A stretch of DNA of 64,000 nucleotides from Lewinellaceae bacterium (GCA_020636315.1 JACJYA010000001.1:372001-436000); one strand, 5' to 3'. Positions 36,768 through 47,500 are shown, counted from the stretch's first letter. Numbers and translations: made by a program. Notes: generated from the letters alone by a model not told the origin.

Positions 36768-37853
36768 ATGGCGGTAAAGAACTTCAGGATGCAAATGCCC
36801 AAAATGAATTGGAACATCTATACCGTACCTTCTTCTTTTCTGAGCATCCGGGTGGCCATCGCCCTGATGCTGACGGAATTTCTGGCTGGCATTGGAGGCT
36901 ATATGGCGATCGAGGGCTATGGGCTGATCGACGCATTTTATATGACGGTAATCACTATTTCTACCGTAGGGTTCAGCGAAGTTCAGCCTTTGAACCCCCT
37001 GGGGCGGTTATTTACCTCCAGCCTTATTATTGTCAATATCGGTATTTTTGCCTACGTGCTGGCGGCTTTTTCTTATTATGTAATTCAGGGAGAAATATTC
37101 AAGAACATGCATCTCAACCATATCAATTCCTCCATAGATAAGCTACAGGATCACATTATCTTATGTGGTTACGGGAAATACGGGCGAGAGATCGCCATGC
37201 ATTTCAACAAACACAAACTGCAGTTCGTTGTGCTCGACGTCGATCCCACCAAGATAGAACAGCTGCAGAAAAGTGTGGAAAAAACCCTGTACCTGGAAGA
37301 TGACGCCACCCACGACGAAGCACTGCTCAAAGCGGGCATAAAGCGGGCCCATGCACTGATCTCCGCCCTGCCCGACGACTCCGATAATGTATTCGTGGTG
37401 CTCTCTGCCCGGCAGATCAACCCAAAGCTCAACATTATCAGCCGGGCAAAGGACCCCAAGTCTCAGAAAAAACTTTTTATGGCCGGCGCCGACCATGTGG
37501 TCATGCCGGAACAGATCGGCGGCTTTTACATGGCCACCCTGGTGAGCAAACCGGGAGCCGTAGAATTTTTCTCCTTCATCACCAATGAATACCGCTCAGA
37601 TATTGGATTCGAGGAGGTGACTTTCGAACACCTGCCCATTGAATGCAGAGGCCGTTCTCTCAGCCAGCTCAATATTCGTGAAAGTACCGGCGCCAATGTC
37701 ATTGGCTATAAAGCGCCCGACGGCCATTACGAAGTCAACCCGGCGCCCGATACCGTGCTTGGGCCGGGCTCCAGTTACATCGTCCTTGGCAGCAACCAGC
37801 AACTGAAACAGCTGCGGTACTACCTGGAGCATTACCCGGAAAAGATCATGTAA
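36768..37853 (+). CDS. Potassium channel with RCK (TrkA-N/TrkA-C) domains
   Basis: An inner-membrane two-transmembrane K+ channel with cytoplasmic ligand-gating domains, like MthK. The 361 residues show TM1 (VAIALMLTEFLAGIGGYMAI), a pore helix and selectivity filter TVGFSE (66-71; TVGYGD in textbook channels), TM2 (TSSLIIVNIGIFAYVLAAFSYYVI), then an RCK N-domain with a Rossmann nucleotide fold (HIILCGYGKYGREIAMHF, about 122-140; VVLDVDPTKIEQL) and a C-terminal TrkA-C domain (about 270-355). ATG at 36768 is used; the later ATG of MPKMNWNIY is an alternative start. The neighbour is the divergent serine-hydrolase-like gene. Confidence 0.92.
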   Translation: MAVKNFRMQMPKMNWNIYTVPSSFLSIRVAIALMLTEFLAGIGGYMAIEGYGLIDAFYMTVITISTVGFSEVQPLNPLGRLFTSSLIIVNIGIFAYVLAAFSYYVIQGEIFKNMHLNHINSSIDKLQDHIILCGYGKYGREIAMHFNKHKLQFVVLDVDPTKIEQLQKSVEKTLYLEDDATHDEALLKAGIKRAHALISALPDDSDNVFVVLSARQINPKLNIISRAKDPKSQKKLFMAGADHVVMPEQIGGFYMATLVSKPGAVEFFSFITNEYRSDIGFEEVTFEHLPIECRGRSLSQLNIRESTGANVIGYKAPDGHYEVNPAPDTVLGPGSSYIVLGSNQQLKQLRYYLEHYPEKIM

Positions 37854-38204
37854 GATGAGTCATGCGAATCAGGGGCTAAATGAAGACCATTATTGAAGTC
37901 CCGTAGGGACGAAATATCGGTAGATAATGCCATGGGGAAGCATTGCCCGTGCCGTCCGCGAGCGCTGAAGCTGCTCAGCGGAGGCGCTAGGTACGGAACA
38001 TTCCCCCGAAGGAAATAAAAATGTGCCGTACCCTTCTTCGTAGGCAGAAGCCCACTTCGACGGGCGGAGGCCTACGGCACGGAAGAGCCTTCTGCATGCA
38101 TTTCTTCCGATATTTTGTACCTGACGGCACAAATCCCGCTGGGAGCCAAACGTGAAACTCCTATTGCTTTTGGGCAATTTAGCCCCTGATTCGCATGAGT
38201 CATC
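37854..38204. repeat. Palindromic mobile-element-like repeat, copy 2, with nested short hairpins
   Basis: Arms 37854-37881 and 38177-38204 match inverted at 27 of 28 positions. The core ATGCGAATCAGGGGCTAAA differs from copy 1 (ATGCGAATCCAGAGCTAAA) on both arms alike. Inner arm pairs seen in copy 1 are present (CCGTAGGGACGAAATATCGG; CCGATATTTTGTACCTGACGG), but the GTGCCGT..AGGTACGG pair is interrupted on both sides: by 33 bases at 37956-37988 and by about 38 bases at 38032-38070. The element fills the gap between the K+ channel gene and the convergent ATP-grasp-like gene; no protein gene lies within it. Confidence 0.8.
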
Positions 38205-38226
38205 TATATCTCCCGGCCGCCGAGGG

Positions 38227-39420
38227 TTAATCCTTCTCAAAGAAACCCACGCTTCCTCCGACCCAATCCTTATCCCGGTTGTACCGGACCCCCACCATCA
38301 GGCCCTTGCTCACCCGGGCGAGGTTGTTGACGATGACCGGCCGCTCGGCGCCCTGATCCCAGAGCATCAGCATGCGGATCTCACACTTTGCCGGCTCGGT
38401 TGGCGTGGGAATGACCGGAGCATAATCCACCTTGCGCTGCAGAATATAGTTTTCCGGGTCGCTGATGGCCTCGATGTCATGCCGGTTGAGGTTGATGATC
38501 ACCCCGGTGCCTGCGAAGGAGTAGAGTGGCTTGAGCACGTAGTTGTGCAGGTCTTCGGGTATAGAGTCCACCTCGTTTAGGAAGTAGGATTTTGGGACGT
38601 ACTGGCTGTCGAGCAGCGGAAGAGTATGCTTACTGATGCGGAAAAACCAGTTGGGGTGGCCGATGAACTCTACGTCGTGGCCTTCAGTAAAATAGAACTC
38701 CCGGGGCAGGTCGTCGCGCTTGATGAGCTCGTCGAAAATGACGCGGTTGTATATCTTCTCCACCTTGACCAGCCGGCCGTCTTTGGGATAGAACACCTCC
38801 CTGCCCTGCACTTTGAGCTGGCTGACACAGACCGGTTCCAGCCCGATCAGGTGTTTGCCCGCGATGAAATCAATGGCGGTAGTCTGCTTTTCCGGCTCCA
38901 CTTCCAGTAGGATGACATTCTCCGGTTCGTGATCGCCCAGGATGATGCGGCGCAGCATTTCTATGTATTCTTCCGAACTCAGGCCGCCGAACAGGTGGCT
39001 TACGTTGTCGGGAATATTATAGAACTGGCGGTAAGCACGGGCAGCCAGGTCCTGGTAAAAATAAAGGGAAGGGAAACCCTGCACCTCGATCAGTTGGGGC
39101 TTCAATTCGCCGTTCGGCTCCAGGCAAATGCCAAAATCCATCTGAAGAAAGGTTGTATGTGGGGTCTCTCCCGGCACTTCCTGGCCGGCGAGCAAGGCTC
39201 CTTTGGAAAGTTCCCGGAAGTTGGGCCCGGCGATCACATCGGTGATCTCTTCGCAGGCCTCGATCAATTGCTTTTTGAGCTTTCCTGGTACGAAAACGGG
39301 CGTCTCCGCAATGCGGAACGGCGGGCGGTATTTGTACTGCTCTGCAATGAAATCCAGCATGCCCTGGTAGGCTTCCGGACGGAAATTTTCGTTGAACTGC
39401 TTTCTGAGTTCAGTAATCAT
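38227..39420 (-). CDS. Divergent ATP-grasp-like ligase (probable circularly permuted type)
   Basis: A 397-residue soluble protein, not a named family to me. It has ATP-grasp-like features: PQLIEVQGFPSLYFYQDL (about 107-125), YNRVIFDELIKR, NWFFRISKHTLPLL, YVLKPLYSFAGTGVIINL (about 290; a lysine and glycine-rich loop as in ATP-grasp phosphate binding), ILQRKVDYAPVIPTP and CEIRMLMLWD (acidic/Mg-like EIR). The placement of the KPLYSFAGTGV loop after the E-x-QGFPS block suggests a circular permutation as in glutathionylspermidine-synthase-like ligases. It is the last gene of the four-gene minus operon, 68 bases after the amidotransferase, with a strong hairpin in between. The likely reaction is ATP-dependent carboxylate-amine ligation. 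Confidence 0.65.
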   Translation of the reverse strand: MITELRKQFNENFRPEAYQGMLDFIAEQYKYRPPFRIAETPVFVPGKLKKQLIEACEEITDVIAGPNFRELSKGALLAGQEVPGETPHTTFLQMDFGICLEPNGELKPQLIEVQGFPSLYFYQDLAARAYRQFYNIPDNVSHLFGGLSSEEYIEMLRRIILGDHEPENVILLEVEPEKQTTAIDFIAGKHLIGLEPVCVSQLKVQGREVFYPKDGRLVKVEKIYNRVIFDELIKRDDLPREFYFTEGHDVEFIGHPNWFFRISKHTLPLLDSQYVPKSYFLNEVDSIPEDLHNYVLKPLYSFAGTGVIINLNRHDIEAISDPENYILQRKVDYAPVIPTPTEPAKCEIRMLMLWDQGAERPVIVNNLARVSKGLMVGVRYNRDKDWVGGSVGFFEKD

Positions 39421-39453
39421 GGTTTTGGTGGTAAAGTGTGTGTGGAATTTAAC

Positions 39454-39490
39454 AGATGGAAGGCACTTTGACTGAAAGTGCCTTCCATCT
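39454..39490 (-). terminator. 16-bp perfect hairpin between amidotransferase and ATP-grasp-like genes
   Basis: AGATGGAAGGCACTTT and its exact inverse are separated by GACTG. It overlaps the stop of the amidotransferase gene, within the operon. It could be an attenuator that lowers expression of the last gene. Confidence 0.6.
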
Positions 39491-40313
39491 ATTTTACCAT
39501 TTCCATCTCCCCCTGCACCGCCCGGATGGCCCGGTTGAGAAACTGCGGCAGGACAATATCGTGAGTCAGGCCAATCTTATCGTTGTCGTTCAAATGGTCG
39601 ATCATGCGGAGGTATTTCTCCTCACTGTGGTTTTTTACGATCTCTCTCTGGCGTTCCGGGTCCATGAAATGCTCCAGCATGCCCTCCGGGTCCGCCTCGG
39701 GGTGGAACTGCACTCCGAAAAACTCCCCGGAGAACCGGATGGCCATAATGGCCCGCTCCAGGGGTACATTGGGCCGGATCTTTTCCAGCGCAAGAATACT
39801 GGCGCCCATTTCCTCAAGGCGTTCCTCATCCGGCTGAATGCACTGCCACACCCGGAAATCGGCAATATAAAAAGGGTTGGGCAGGCCATCGAACAATGGT
39901 TCACTAACGCCCAGGTCAGTCATGTGGCAGCGGAAAGTACCAAAGGACATCGACCTGCGCCGGGTGATCTCCGCCAGCCCAAAATGCCGGACTGCCATCT
40001 GGAAGGAATGACAGATGAAAAAGACGTGCTTTTTCGGGTTACCTGGCACCTGGTTCCATTCCCAGGCCCGCTGCATCCAGTCAAAGTATTTCGCATCCCA
40101 GATGCCATCTCCTTCATGAGGGCTACCGGGGCCGCCGGTGGAGATATACAGGTCGAAGTCCATCCCGGGCACTTCGGCTTTGCCCCTTACATCAAACACC
40201 TGCCACTCCAGGGTATGGCCGAAGCGCTTTACAATATCCTTTATGCAGCGCATTCCCTGGTTGGGCTCGCCGTCGTACATATCCAGGATCGCCAGTTTTA
40301 CCGAGTGCATCAT
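39489..40313 (-). CDS. Class I glutamine amidotransferase-like protein
   Basis: Predicted to release ammonia from glutamine (or act as a related peptidase) for a partner ligase. Starting at ATG 40313 (MMHSVKLAILDMYDGEPNQGM) it has 274 residues. The fold is that of GMP-synthase-like amidotransferases: DLYISTGGPGSPHEGD (about 54-70), nucleophile Cys101 in HVFFICHSFQMAVRHFG (the usual GxCxGHQ elbow altered to ICHSFQ), and GEFFGVQFHPEADPEGML supplying the catalytic His-x-Glu. An upstream in-frame ATG (40355) would add residues that precede the natural beta strand. Two ATP-grasp genes flank it, implying an amide-forming pathway with ammonia supply. Confidence 0.82.
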   Translation of the reverse strand: MMHSVKLAILDMYDGEPNQGMRCIKDIVKRFGHTLEWQVFDVRGKAEVPGMDFDLYISTGGPGSPHEGDGIWDAKYFDWMQRAWEWNQVPGNPKKHVFFICHSFQMAVRHFGLAEITRRRSMSFGTFRCHMTDLGVSEPLFDGLPNPFYIADFRVWQCIQPDEERLEEMGASILALEKIRPNVPLERAIMAIRFSGEFFGVQFHPEADPEGMLEHFMDPERQREIVKNHSEEKYLRMIDHLNDNDKIGLTHDIVLPQFLNRAIRAVQGEMEMVK

Positions 40314-40419
40314 TTCTTCATTTGAGAACGCCGGAGAAATTAATAAACAGTGCAAAGGGTTTCGGCATCTTTCGCGCGTTCCGGGCGTAAAGTTAGGATA
40401 TTGGTTGATTATGTTGATG

Positions 40420-40472
40420 GGTTGATTGAGTTAATTGGGCTGGACTCACCAACCACAGTTAACCTAATCAAC

Positions 40473-40482
<10 letters not shown>
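40420..40482 (-). promoter_or_regulatory. Intercistronic inverted repeat in the ATP-grasp operon
   Basis: GGTTGATTGAGTTAATTGG (40420-40438) is inverted with one mismatch and one bulge at 40463-40482, between the ATP-grasp and amidotransferase genes; the right arm reaches into the end of the ATP-grasp gene. Probably an mRNA hairpin. Confidence 0.4.
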
Positions 40483-41429
<947 letters not shown>

Positions 41430-41452
41430 TTAAATTCTCGATTTTAGGGTGC

Positions 41453-42157
41453 TCAAATGAGTGAAATATAATGGGGAAACATTTCCTGCCAAAGAGGCCA
41501 GTCGTGCTCTTTCCAGCCTCTGATATCCAGCCAATGGTTAATGCCTTTCTGGTTCAACAGGTGAGAAAGGTGGTTGTTGGCATTCAGGCAAATATCCCAT
41601 TCCGAAGTGCCCAGAACGATGTTCATGCGCCAGAGGTCCGGATGGTTGCTGCCGGGCAGGAAATCTACCGGGTTGTTAAAATAAATATTATCATCATAAT
41701 ACCCATCCGTAAAAGACCGGATGTCAAAGGCGCCGCTCATGGAAAACAGGTGGCTGACTACTTCGGGATGCTTAAAGGCAAAGTTTGCGGCGTGATACCC
41801 GCCGAAACTGGCTCCGGCTACAGCCACCCGCCCGCCTTCGGTATTCCAGCGCACGCGGCCGGCAATTTCTTCCAGAACCATTTTATCGTACCAGGCGTGG
41901 TTCCTGGCCCGGTCCGCCGGGTGAATACCCTTATTGTACCAGCTTTGGGTATCGATGCTATCCGGGCAAAAGACCTGGATGAACCCCCGCTCCAGAAACC
42001 AGTGGGCCGTCTGGATAAGGCCAAAATCCTTACTTTCGTAATAGCGCCCCATACTGCTGGGGAAGAGGATCACAGGATAACCCTGATGTCCGTAAACGAG
42101 CATTTCGATATCTTTGCTCAGGTTTGGAGAATACCACTTGTAATACGTTTCTTTCAC
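41453..42157 (-). CDS. Esterase-family alpha/beta-hydrolase heading the ATP-grasp operon
   Basis: A 234-residue soluble hydrolase of the putative-esterase (PF00756) type. It shows YPVILFPSSMGRYYESKDFGLI, the nucleophile elbow GASFGGYHAANFA (Ser about residue 126), the acid-bearing GTSEWDICLNANNHLSHLL, and the catalytic His in GWKEHDWPLWQEMF near the C terminus. No signal peptide, so it acts in the cytoplasm. It is the first gene of the minus operon, with a likely promoter 62-69 bases upstream, and is followed after 23 bases by an ATP-grasp ligase. It may hydrolyse or edit the product or substrate of that ligase. This is inference. Confidence 0.8.
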   Translation of the reverse strand: MKETYYKWYSPNLSKDIEMLVYGHQGYPVILFPSSMGRYYESKDFGLIQTAHWFLERGFIQVFCPDSIDTQSWYNKGIHPADRARNHAWYDKMVLEEIAGRVRWNTEGGRVAVAGASFGGYHAANFAFKHPEVVSHLFSMSGAFDIRSFTDGYYDDNIYFNNPVDFLPGSNHPDLWRMNIVLGTSEWDICLNANNHLSHLLNQKGINHWLDIRGWKEHDWPLWQEMFPHYISLI

Positions 42158-42218
42158 CTTGTTTTGAATTGAGAAGTGAACCGGGCAAACCCACTAATTG
42201 TATATCTTACACTTAGAG

Positions 42219-42226
42219 CAAAGGTA
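42219..42226 (-). promoter_or_regulatory. Promoter -7 box (TACCTTTG) for the esterase/ATP-grasp operon
   Basis: Read on the minus strand, TACCTTTG fits the Bacteroidota -7 consensus TAnnTTTG. A T-run about 20 bases upstream may serve as the -33 region. It lies 62 bases before the esterase ATG. Confidence 0.5.
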
Positions 42227-42385
42227 AGGGCTTTCCCTGAATAAAAAAAGCCCAACCTACTGATGATCAAACTTTTACACCCCGGAGTAAGTTTCATTGA
42301 CAGTACTAATATTTAGCATACTAATTAATTTGCCAAAACTTATTCTGTACTTAAGCATTATCATTGTCGTAAATTCCAGCCAAAT

Positions 42386-43270
42386 ATGCATTTTCTGAAA
42401 AAGAGATTTCCAAAAAAAATTCGGTTTCGCAATGAAATTTTTTTTCATCCCGAATATTCCCTTGAGATTCACAACCTGCACAACTTCTATTCCGAGTCGC
42501 TGCAGCGCACTGTACATACAGACGTTTATTTACCTCCCGGCCACTTTTCCGATGAGCGTAATTCCTATCCTACGCTATTCCTGAATGACGGCCAGGATAT
42601 GCCCGCCATCGGACTGGCTGATACGCTGGAAAAACTGTACGCCAAAAATAAAATACCTAAAATAATCGCTGTTGCCATACATGCAAATGAAAACCGCATG
42701 CAGGAATATGGCACTGCGGGCAGGCCGGATTACAAAAAAAGAGGGAGAAAAGCCCAGGCGTACGCCGGTTTCCTGCTGAAAGAACTCATTCCCGAGCTGC
42801 AAAAGCGCTACCGAATAGCAAAAACAGCCGGCCAGACAGCCATCGCTGGTTTTTCTCTCGGTGGCCTCTCCGCTTTCGACCTGGCCTGGAACCACCCCGG
42901 CGCCTTTGGCAATGTAGGTGTCTTCTCCGGCTCTCTCTGGTGGCGTTCCAAAGCCTTTACTCCCGACGCCCCCGACGCCAACCGGATCGTTCACGAGATG
43001 GTAGCCGGCAGCAGCAGGAGGGACGGGCTCCGGTTCTGGTTTCAGGCGGGCACAAAAGATGAAGAGGAAGACCGCAACAACAACGGGGTCATTGACGCCA
43101 TAGACGATACGCTCAGCCTGATCGGGGAATTGAAAGCGCTGGGCTACCAGGAAGGGCGCGATATCAAATACGTCGAAGTCAAGGGAGGCCGCCACAACCC
43201 GGCTACCTGGGGGAAGGTGATGCCGGATTTCCTGCAATGGGTATTTCGTTTCCAACCAAAACAACTGTAA
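42386..43270 (+). CDS. Esterase (enterochelin-esterase-like alpha/beta-hydrolase)
   Basis: A 294-residue hydrolase of PF00756. Motifs: VHTDVYLPPGHFSDERNSYPTLFLNDGQDM (about 38-70), IIAVAIHANENRMQEYG, LLKELIPELQKRYRIA, nucleophile elbow AIAGFSLGGLSAFDLAW (Ser about 158), FSGSLWWRS, QAGTKDEEEDRNNNGVIDAIDDT and a C-terminal GGRHNPATWGKVMPDFLQW with the catalytic His. The start is without a signal peptide (MHFLKKRFPKKIRFRN is basic, not hydrophobic), so it is probably cytoplasmic. It is divergent from the esterase/ATP-grasp operon and only two bases before the hydrolase-OsmC gene, so these form one operon. Confidence 0.88.
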   Translation: MHFLKKRFPKKIRFRNEIFFHPEYSLEIHNLHNFYSESLQRTVHTDVYLPPGHFSDERNSYPTLFLNDGQDMPAIGLADTLEKLYAKNKIPKIIAVAIHANENRMQEYGTAGRPDYKKRGRKAQAYAGFLLKELIPELQKRYRIAKTAGQTAIAGFSLGGLSAFDLAWNHPGAFGNVGVFSGSLWWRSKAFTPDAPDANRIVHEMVAGSSRRDGLRFWFQAGTKDEEEDRNNNGVIDAIDDTLSLIGELKALGYQEGRDIKYVEVKGGRHNPATWGKVMPDFLQWVFRFQPKQL

Positions 43271-43272
43271 GC

Positions 43273-44481
43273 ATGCCCTCTCAGATGATCAGATTCCGAA
43301 ATGCCAATGGCGAAGAACTGGCCGCGCGCCTGGAATTACCTGCCAGCCAGCGCCCCTATGCCTTTGCTCTCTTCGCACATTGCTTTACCTGTAACAAGAA
43401 CCTGGCGGCCGTGCGCAACATCAGCCGCGCGTTGAACCTCAGAGGTATTGCCGTCCTCCGCTTTGATTTTACCGGGCTTGGAGAAAGTGAGGGGGACTTC
43501 GGGAACACCAACTTTTCTTCCAATGTGGAAGATTTAGTACAGGCTGCCCGCTACCTCGAAGAGCACCATCAGGCGCCTGAATTGTTAGTGGGGCATTCGC
43601 TGGGAGGAGCTGCCGCCATCTGCGCCGCTCATGAATTGCCCTTTGTAAAGGCCGTTGCCACCATCGGTGCTCCTTATGCCCCGGGCCATGTCAGCCACCT
43701 GTTAAAAGAGGAGAGGGATGAAATCGAAAAGAAGGGGGTTGCTGAAGCCAGTATTGGCGGGCAGCCTTTTACCGTCAAAAAGCATTTCCTGGAAGATATC
43801 CGGGAACAGAACCTGGAGCCGAAACTGAAAAACCTCGGCCGCGCCCTGCTCATCCTGCATTCTCCCCAGGACAGGACGGTAGCGATCGAAAATGCCGCCC
43901 GGATGTATCACGCCGCCCGTCACCCGAAGAGCTTCATTTCCCTGGATGGAGCCGGCCACCTGCTCCCGGAAAAGGAAGACTCGCGGTATGCAGGAGAGAT
44001 GATCGCCGCCTGGGTGAGCCGCTACGTGCAACGGCCGGAAAAAAAAGCATTGAAGGTGGACAAGCAGGTAGCCGTCCGCCTCGGCCAGGAGGGGTTCACC
44101 ACAGAGATCATGGTGCGCCACCACAGCCTGACTGCCGACGAGCCGGAACCCGTCGGGGGAAATGACTATGGACCCTCTCCCTATGAACTCGTCACCGCCG
44201 GACTTGGCGCCTGTACGGCCATGACCTTGCAAATGTACGCCCGCCGAAAAAAATGGCCGCTTAAGGAAGTACGCGTGCAGTTGGAACATTTCAAGGACCA
44301 CGCGGAAGACAGCGAAAAAGCGGAAGACGCCAGTAGCAGGATCGATCATTTCAGCCGGATCATAGAAATCGATGGAGAACTGGATGACACCCAACGCCGA
44401 AAGCTGCTGGAAATCGCCAACAAATGTCCGGTACACCGCACTCTGAACAGCCCGGTTGAGATCCATACCGAGCTTAAATAA
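43273..44481 (+). CDS. Bifunctional alpha/beta-hydrolase-OsmC fusion protein
   Basis: A 402-residue two-domain protein starting at ATG 43273 (MPSQMIRFRNANGEELAARLELP). The N-terminal alpha/beta-hydrolase (about 1-255) has FALFAHCFTCNKNLAAV, VLRFDFTGLGESEGDFG, nucleophile elbow LVGHSLGGAAAICAA and GAGHLLPEKED with the catalytic His. The C-terminal OsmC/Ohr-like domain (about 265-402) has the two reactive cysteines in TAGLGACTAMTLQMYARRK and IANKCPVHRTL, suggesting thiol-based hydroperoxide reduction. This fusion is a known arrangement. It follows the esterase by two bases, opposite the ATP-grasp operon. A perfect bidirectional terminator separates it from the giant convergent gene. Confidence 0.92.
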   Translation: MPSQMIRFRNANGEELAARLELPASQRPYAFALFAHCFTCNKNLAAVRNISRALNLRGIAVLRFDFTGLGESEGDFGNTNFSSNVEDLVQAARYLEEHHQAPELLVGHSLGGAAAICAAHELPFVKAVATIGAPYAPGHVSHLLKEERDEIEKKGVAEASIGGQPFTVKKHFLEDIREQNLEPKLKNLGRALLILHSPQDRTVAIENAARMYHAARHPKSFISLDGAGHLLPEKEDSRYAGEMIAAWVSRYVQRPEKKALKVDKQVAVRLGQEGFTTEIMVRHHSLTADEPEPVGGNDYGPSPYELVTAGLGACTAMTLQMYARRKKWPLKEVRVQLEHFKDHAEDSEKAEDASSRIDHFSRIIEIDGELDDTQRRKLLEIANKCPVHRTLNSPVEIHTELK

Positions 44482-44492
44482 TACAAAAGGAA

Positions 44493-44519
44493 AGGCCATC
44501 CCGAAAATCGGGATGGCCT
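44493..44519. terminator. Bidirectional terminator with perfect 12-bp stem
   Basis: AGGCCATCCCGA and its exact inverse surround AAA between convergent genes. Short T/A-rich flanks support termination on both strands. Confidence 0.75.
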
Positions 44520-44547
44520 CTGTATTATCCGTATTCCATTCGTACGC

Positions 44548-47500
44548 TTATCGCTGCAGGAGCGTGAAGTTACCGGAGATCCGCACTCTTTCCTTCTCAC
44601 CGTTCGCGGCACTCGGGCAAACCACATCGATGTGGTACCCATATACGTCTGGCGGTAAGACTTTGCCATTGAAAGTGCCATCCCAGCAGAAGTAATCCCG
44701 GTCAGGCTTGTCCGTCGGATCATTCGGGTCACTTACCCAGATCTTGCGGTACAATTCCTGCCCCCAGCGATTGTAGTACATGAGGGAGATCTCATCGAAG
44801 CGGTCAAAGTCCTCGCTGCGCAGGCATATAAAGTCGTTAACGCCGTCTCCGTTAGGTGTAAAGGCCGAAGGCATGAAGAGCCGGTTGATCGGGCACTCCA
44901 GGCATTCTACCGTTACTGTCGTGCTCAGGTCCTCCGTACATGCCCGCCCTGCAACCGTAACCGTATAAGTCGTAGTCTCCTCCGGCATAGCCATCGGGTT
45001 TGCAATGCCCGGGTCATCCACCGAACCGGCAGGAACCCAGCTGTAGCTGCAGTCTTCACAACCGGTAACTTCTAACTGAACTATCTCTCCCGGGCAGATG
45101 GTATTGTCCGGCCCAAGGATCTCCAGCCCCAGTTCTTCCCCGAATATGGAAATGCTCACCGTATCCGCCACACAAGCATTGGCGGCTATCCCGTAGTAAA
45201 TATTCGTACCCGCCAACGGGAATTCCACCAGGGTATCACCGGAGGCAAGCAGGTTGAAGAATTCATCGTACCAGGTGATCTGGGCCATAGTCCATCCTGG
45301 TTCTACCTGCCCGGTGATCACCACAGAATCACCGACACAGACCACGGTATCCGAGGCCATGATTGACAGCTGCAACGTATCCGGCAATACTTTAACCATT
45401 ACCGTATCTCCTTCCACGCAATCTGCATCCGGGATCTGAGCAATATAGGTATGTATGCCGTAGTCAGGAACCACAGTGATCATCATGCCCGTACTAAGGG
45501 AGTCCCCATTTTCGTCATACCAGACCACGTAATCGCTACCCGGCCCTTCCACCGTAAGTTTGAGGGTATCCGGTGCACACAGAATGGTATCGGCCGGAGT
45601 GATCACCAGCTTCATACTGTCAACTACCGTTACCAGGGCCATTGCCGTATCGGCCGCGCATCCGTTGTCAGCTATTGCGACGTAGGTATAGTCACCGGTG
45701 CTGTCAGGGCTGACGGTGATCATCATGCCTGTTTCACCCAGCGGCTCGAAATTCTCGTCGTACCAGGAGATAGTGGCCATGGCGTCCGCCGGAGTAACAT
45801 TAGCTGTGAGTTTGACCGAATCGCCCCGGCACAAAATGGTGTCGGAGGGCACTACTTCCAAAGAAAGATCCGAAACGGAAAGGGTGACCGTTGCTGTATC
45901 TGCAATGACACAATCCAGGCCGGGGATGGTTGCGATATAGAAATTCATTCCCGTGTCCGGAACCACACAAAGCTCTGCTCCGGCGCCGATATTGTTGCCA
46001 TCGATATCCGTCCACACTACACAATCAGGTATCGGCCCGGTTGCCGTGAGGCACACTGTATCCGCTACGCAGAGCAGGGTATCGCTGGGCACGATCTCGA
46101 TCCTGGAACTGTCGGCCACCACAATCACCCATCCTACATCACTCGCTGAAGAGCATCCATTGTCCACCATAGCGACATACTTATAGATGCCCGGAGTAGT
46201 GGGAGCAACAGTCAGCACCGGGCCGGTTCCAACCACAGGAACAGTCCCATCCGTCCAGGTAATTGTAGCCGTCGGGTCAGGCGGGCTCAGCAGAGCCGTC
46301 AGGGTGGCCGTGTCCCCAACACACAACTTGGATGTATCAGGCATTACGGTAATCGCAATATCATCTGGTGCATAGGTAATAACCGCCGTATCCGCCTCGA
46401 CACAATCTACGCCGGGAATATCGGCTATATAGTAATTCTCTCCGAGCTCCGGCACAACACATAATTTTTCTCCCGTGCCCAGAACCGTACCGTCCAGAGC
46501 CGTCCAGATTATACATTCCGGAGCGATAGACTCTACGGTCAGGCAAATCGTATCCTGAGTGCATACGACCTCCATTCCCGGTTGGATATCCAGCTTGGTG
46601 TCTTCTCCGAATACATCGACCAGAGCTACATCCGTAGCTGTCGTGCAGCCATTGTCCGCTACTGCCGAGTATTTGAATACACCTGCCTGGGTGGCAACAA
46701 AAGTCAACATGCTACCCGTACCGACAATATTGTTGTTATCATCATACCAGGTAATCGTTGCCAGGGCTGTATCCGGATCAAGTGTGGCCGTAAGCTTTAC
46801 GGTATCTCCAACACATAGTTTTGAAGTATCCGGGCTGATCGAAATGGAAATATCTTCCAATGCCAGATTAATATAAGCCGTATCCGGGATCACACAATCC
46901 AGGCCAGGTATGCTGGCAATATAGTAATTCTCACCTGGCTCGGGGGTTACACACAACTCTTCTCCCATCCCAAGGGTGTCTCCCTGGAGTGAAGTCCAAA
47001 CGATGCATTCCGGCGCCGGGGCTAAAGCTCTCAGGCACACTTCCTCGGCCTGGCACAGAATAGTAGTATCCGGCTGGATCTCTATCTTCGTGCTGTCCGC
47101 TATTACCACCACCGTAGCCGTGTCGCTGTCCATCGAACAGCCGTTGTCAACCATCGCTACGTACTGGTATTCGCCCGGCGCATCGGGGCCGACGCACAGT
47201 TCGGGGCCCGTGCCCACTTCCGTGCCGCTCTCGTCAAACCAGCGGATGCTCGCCATCAGGTCGCTCGGGCTCACCGTCGCCGTCAGGCAGGCCGTGTCCC
47301 CTACGCACAGCTTCAGCGGGTCGGGCTCAACGCTTATCATCACGCTGTCCGGAACCAGCTTCACATAAGCCGTATCCGGGATGATGCAATCCAGCCCAGG
47401 GATGCTCGCGATGTACGTGTTCATACCCACTTCCGGGGTAATGCACAATTCTCCCCCCAATCCCAGCGTATCTCCTGCCGGCGAGGTCCATACGATGCAT

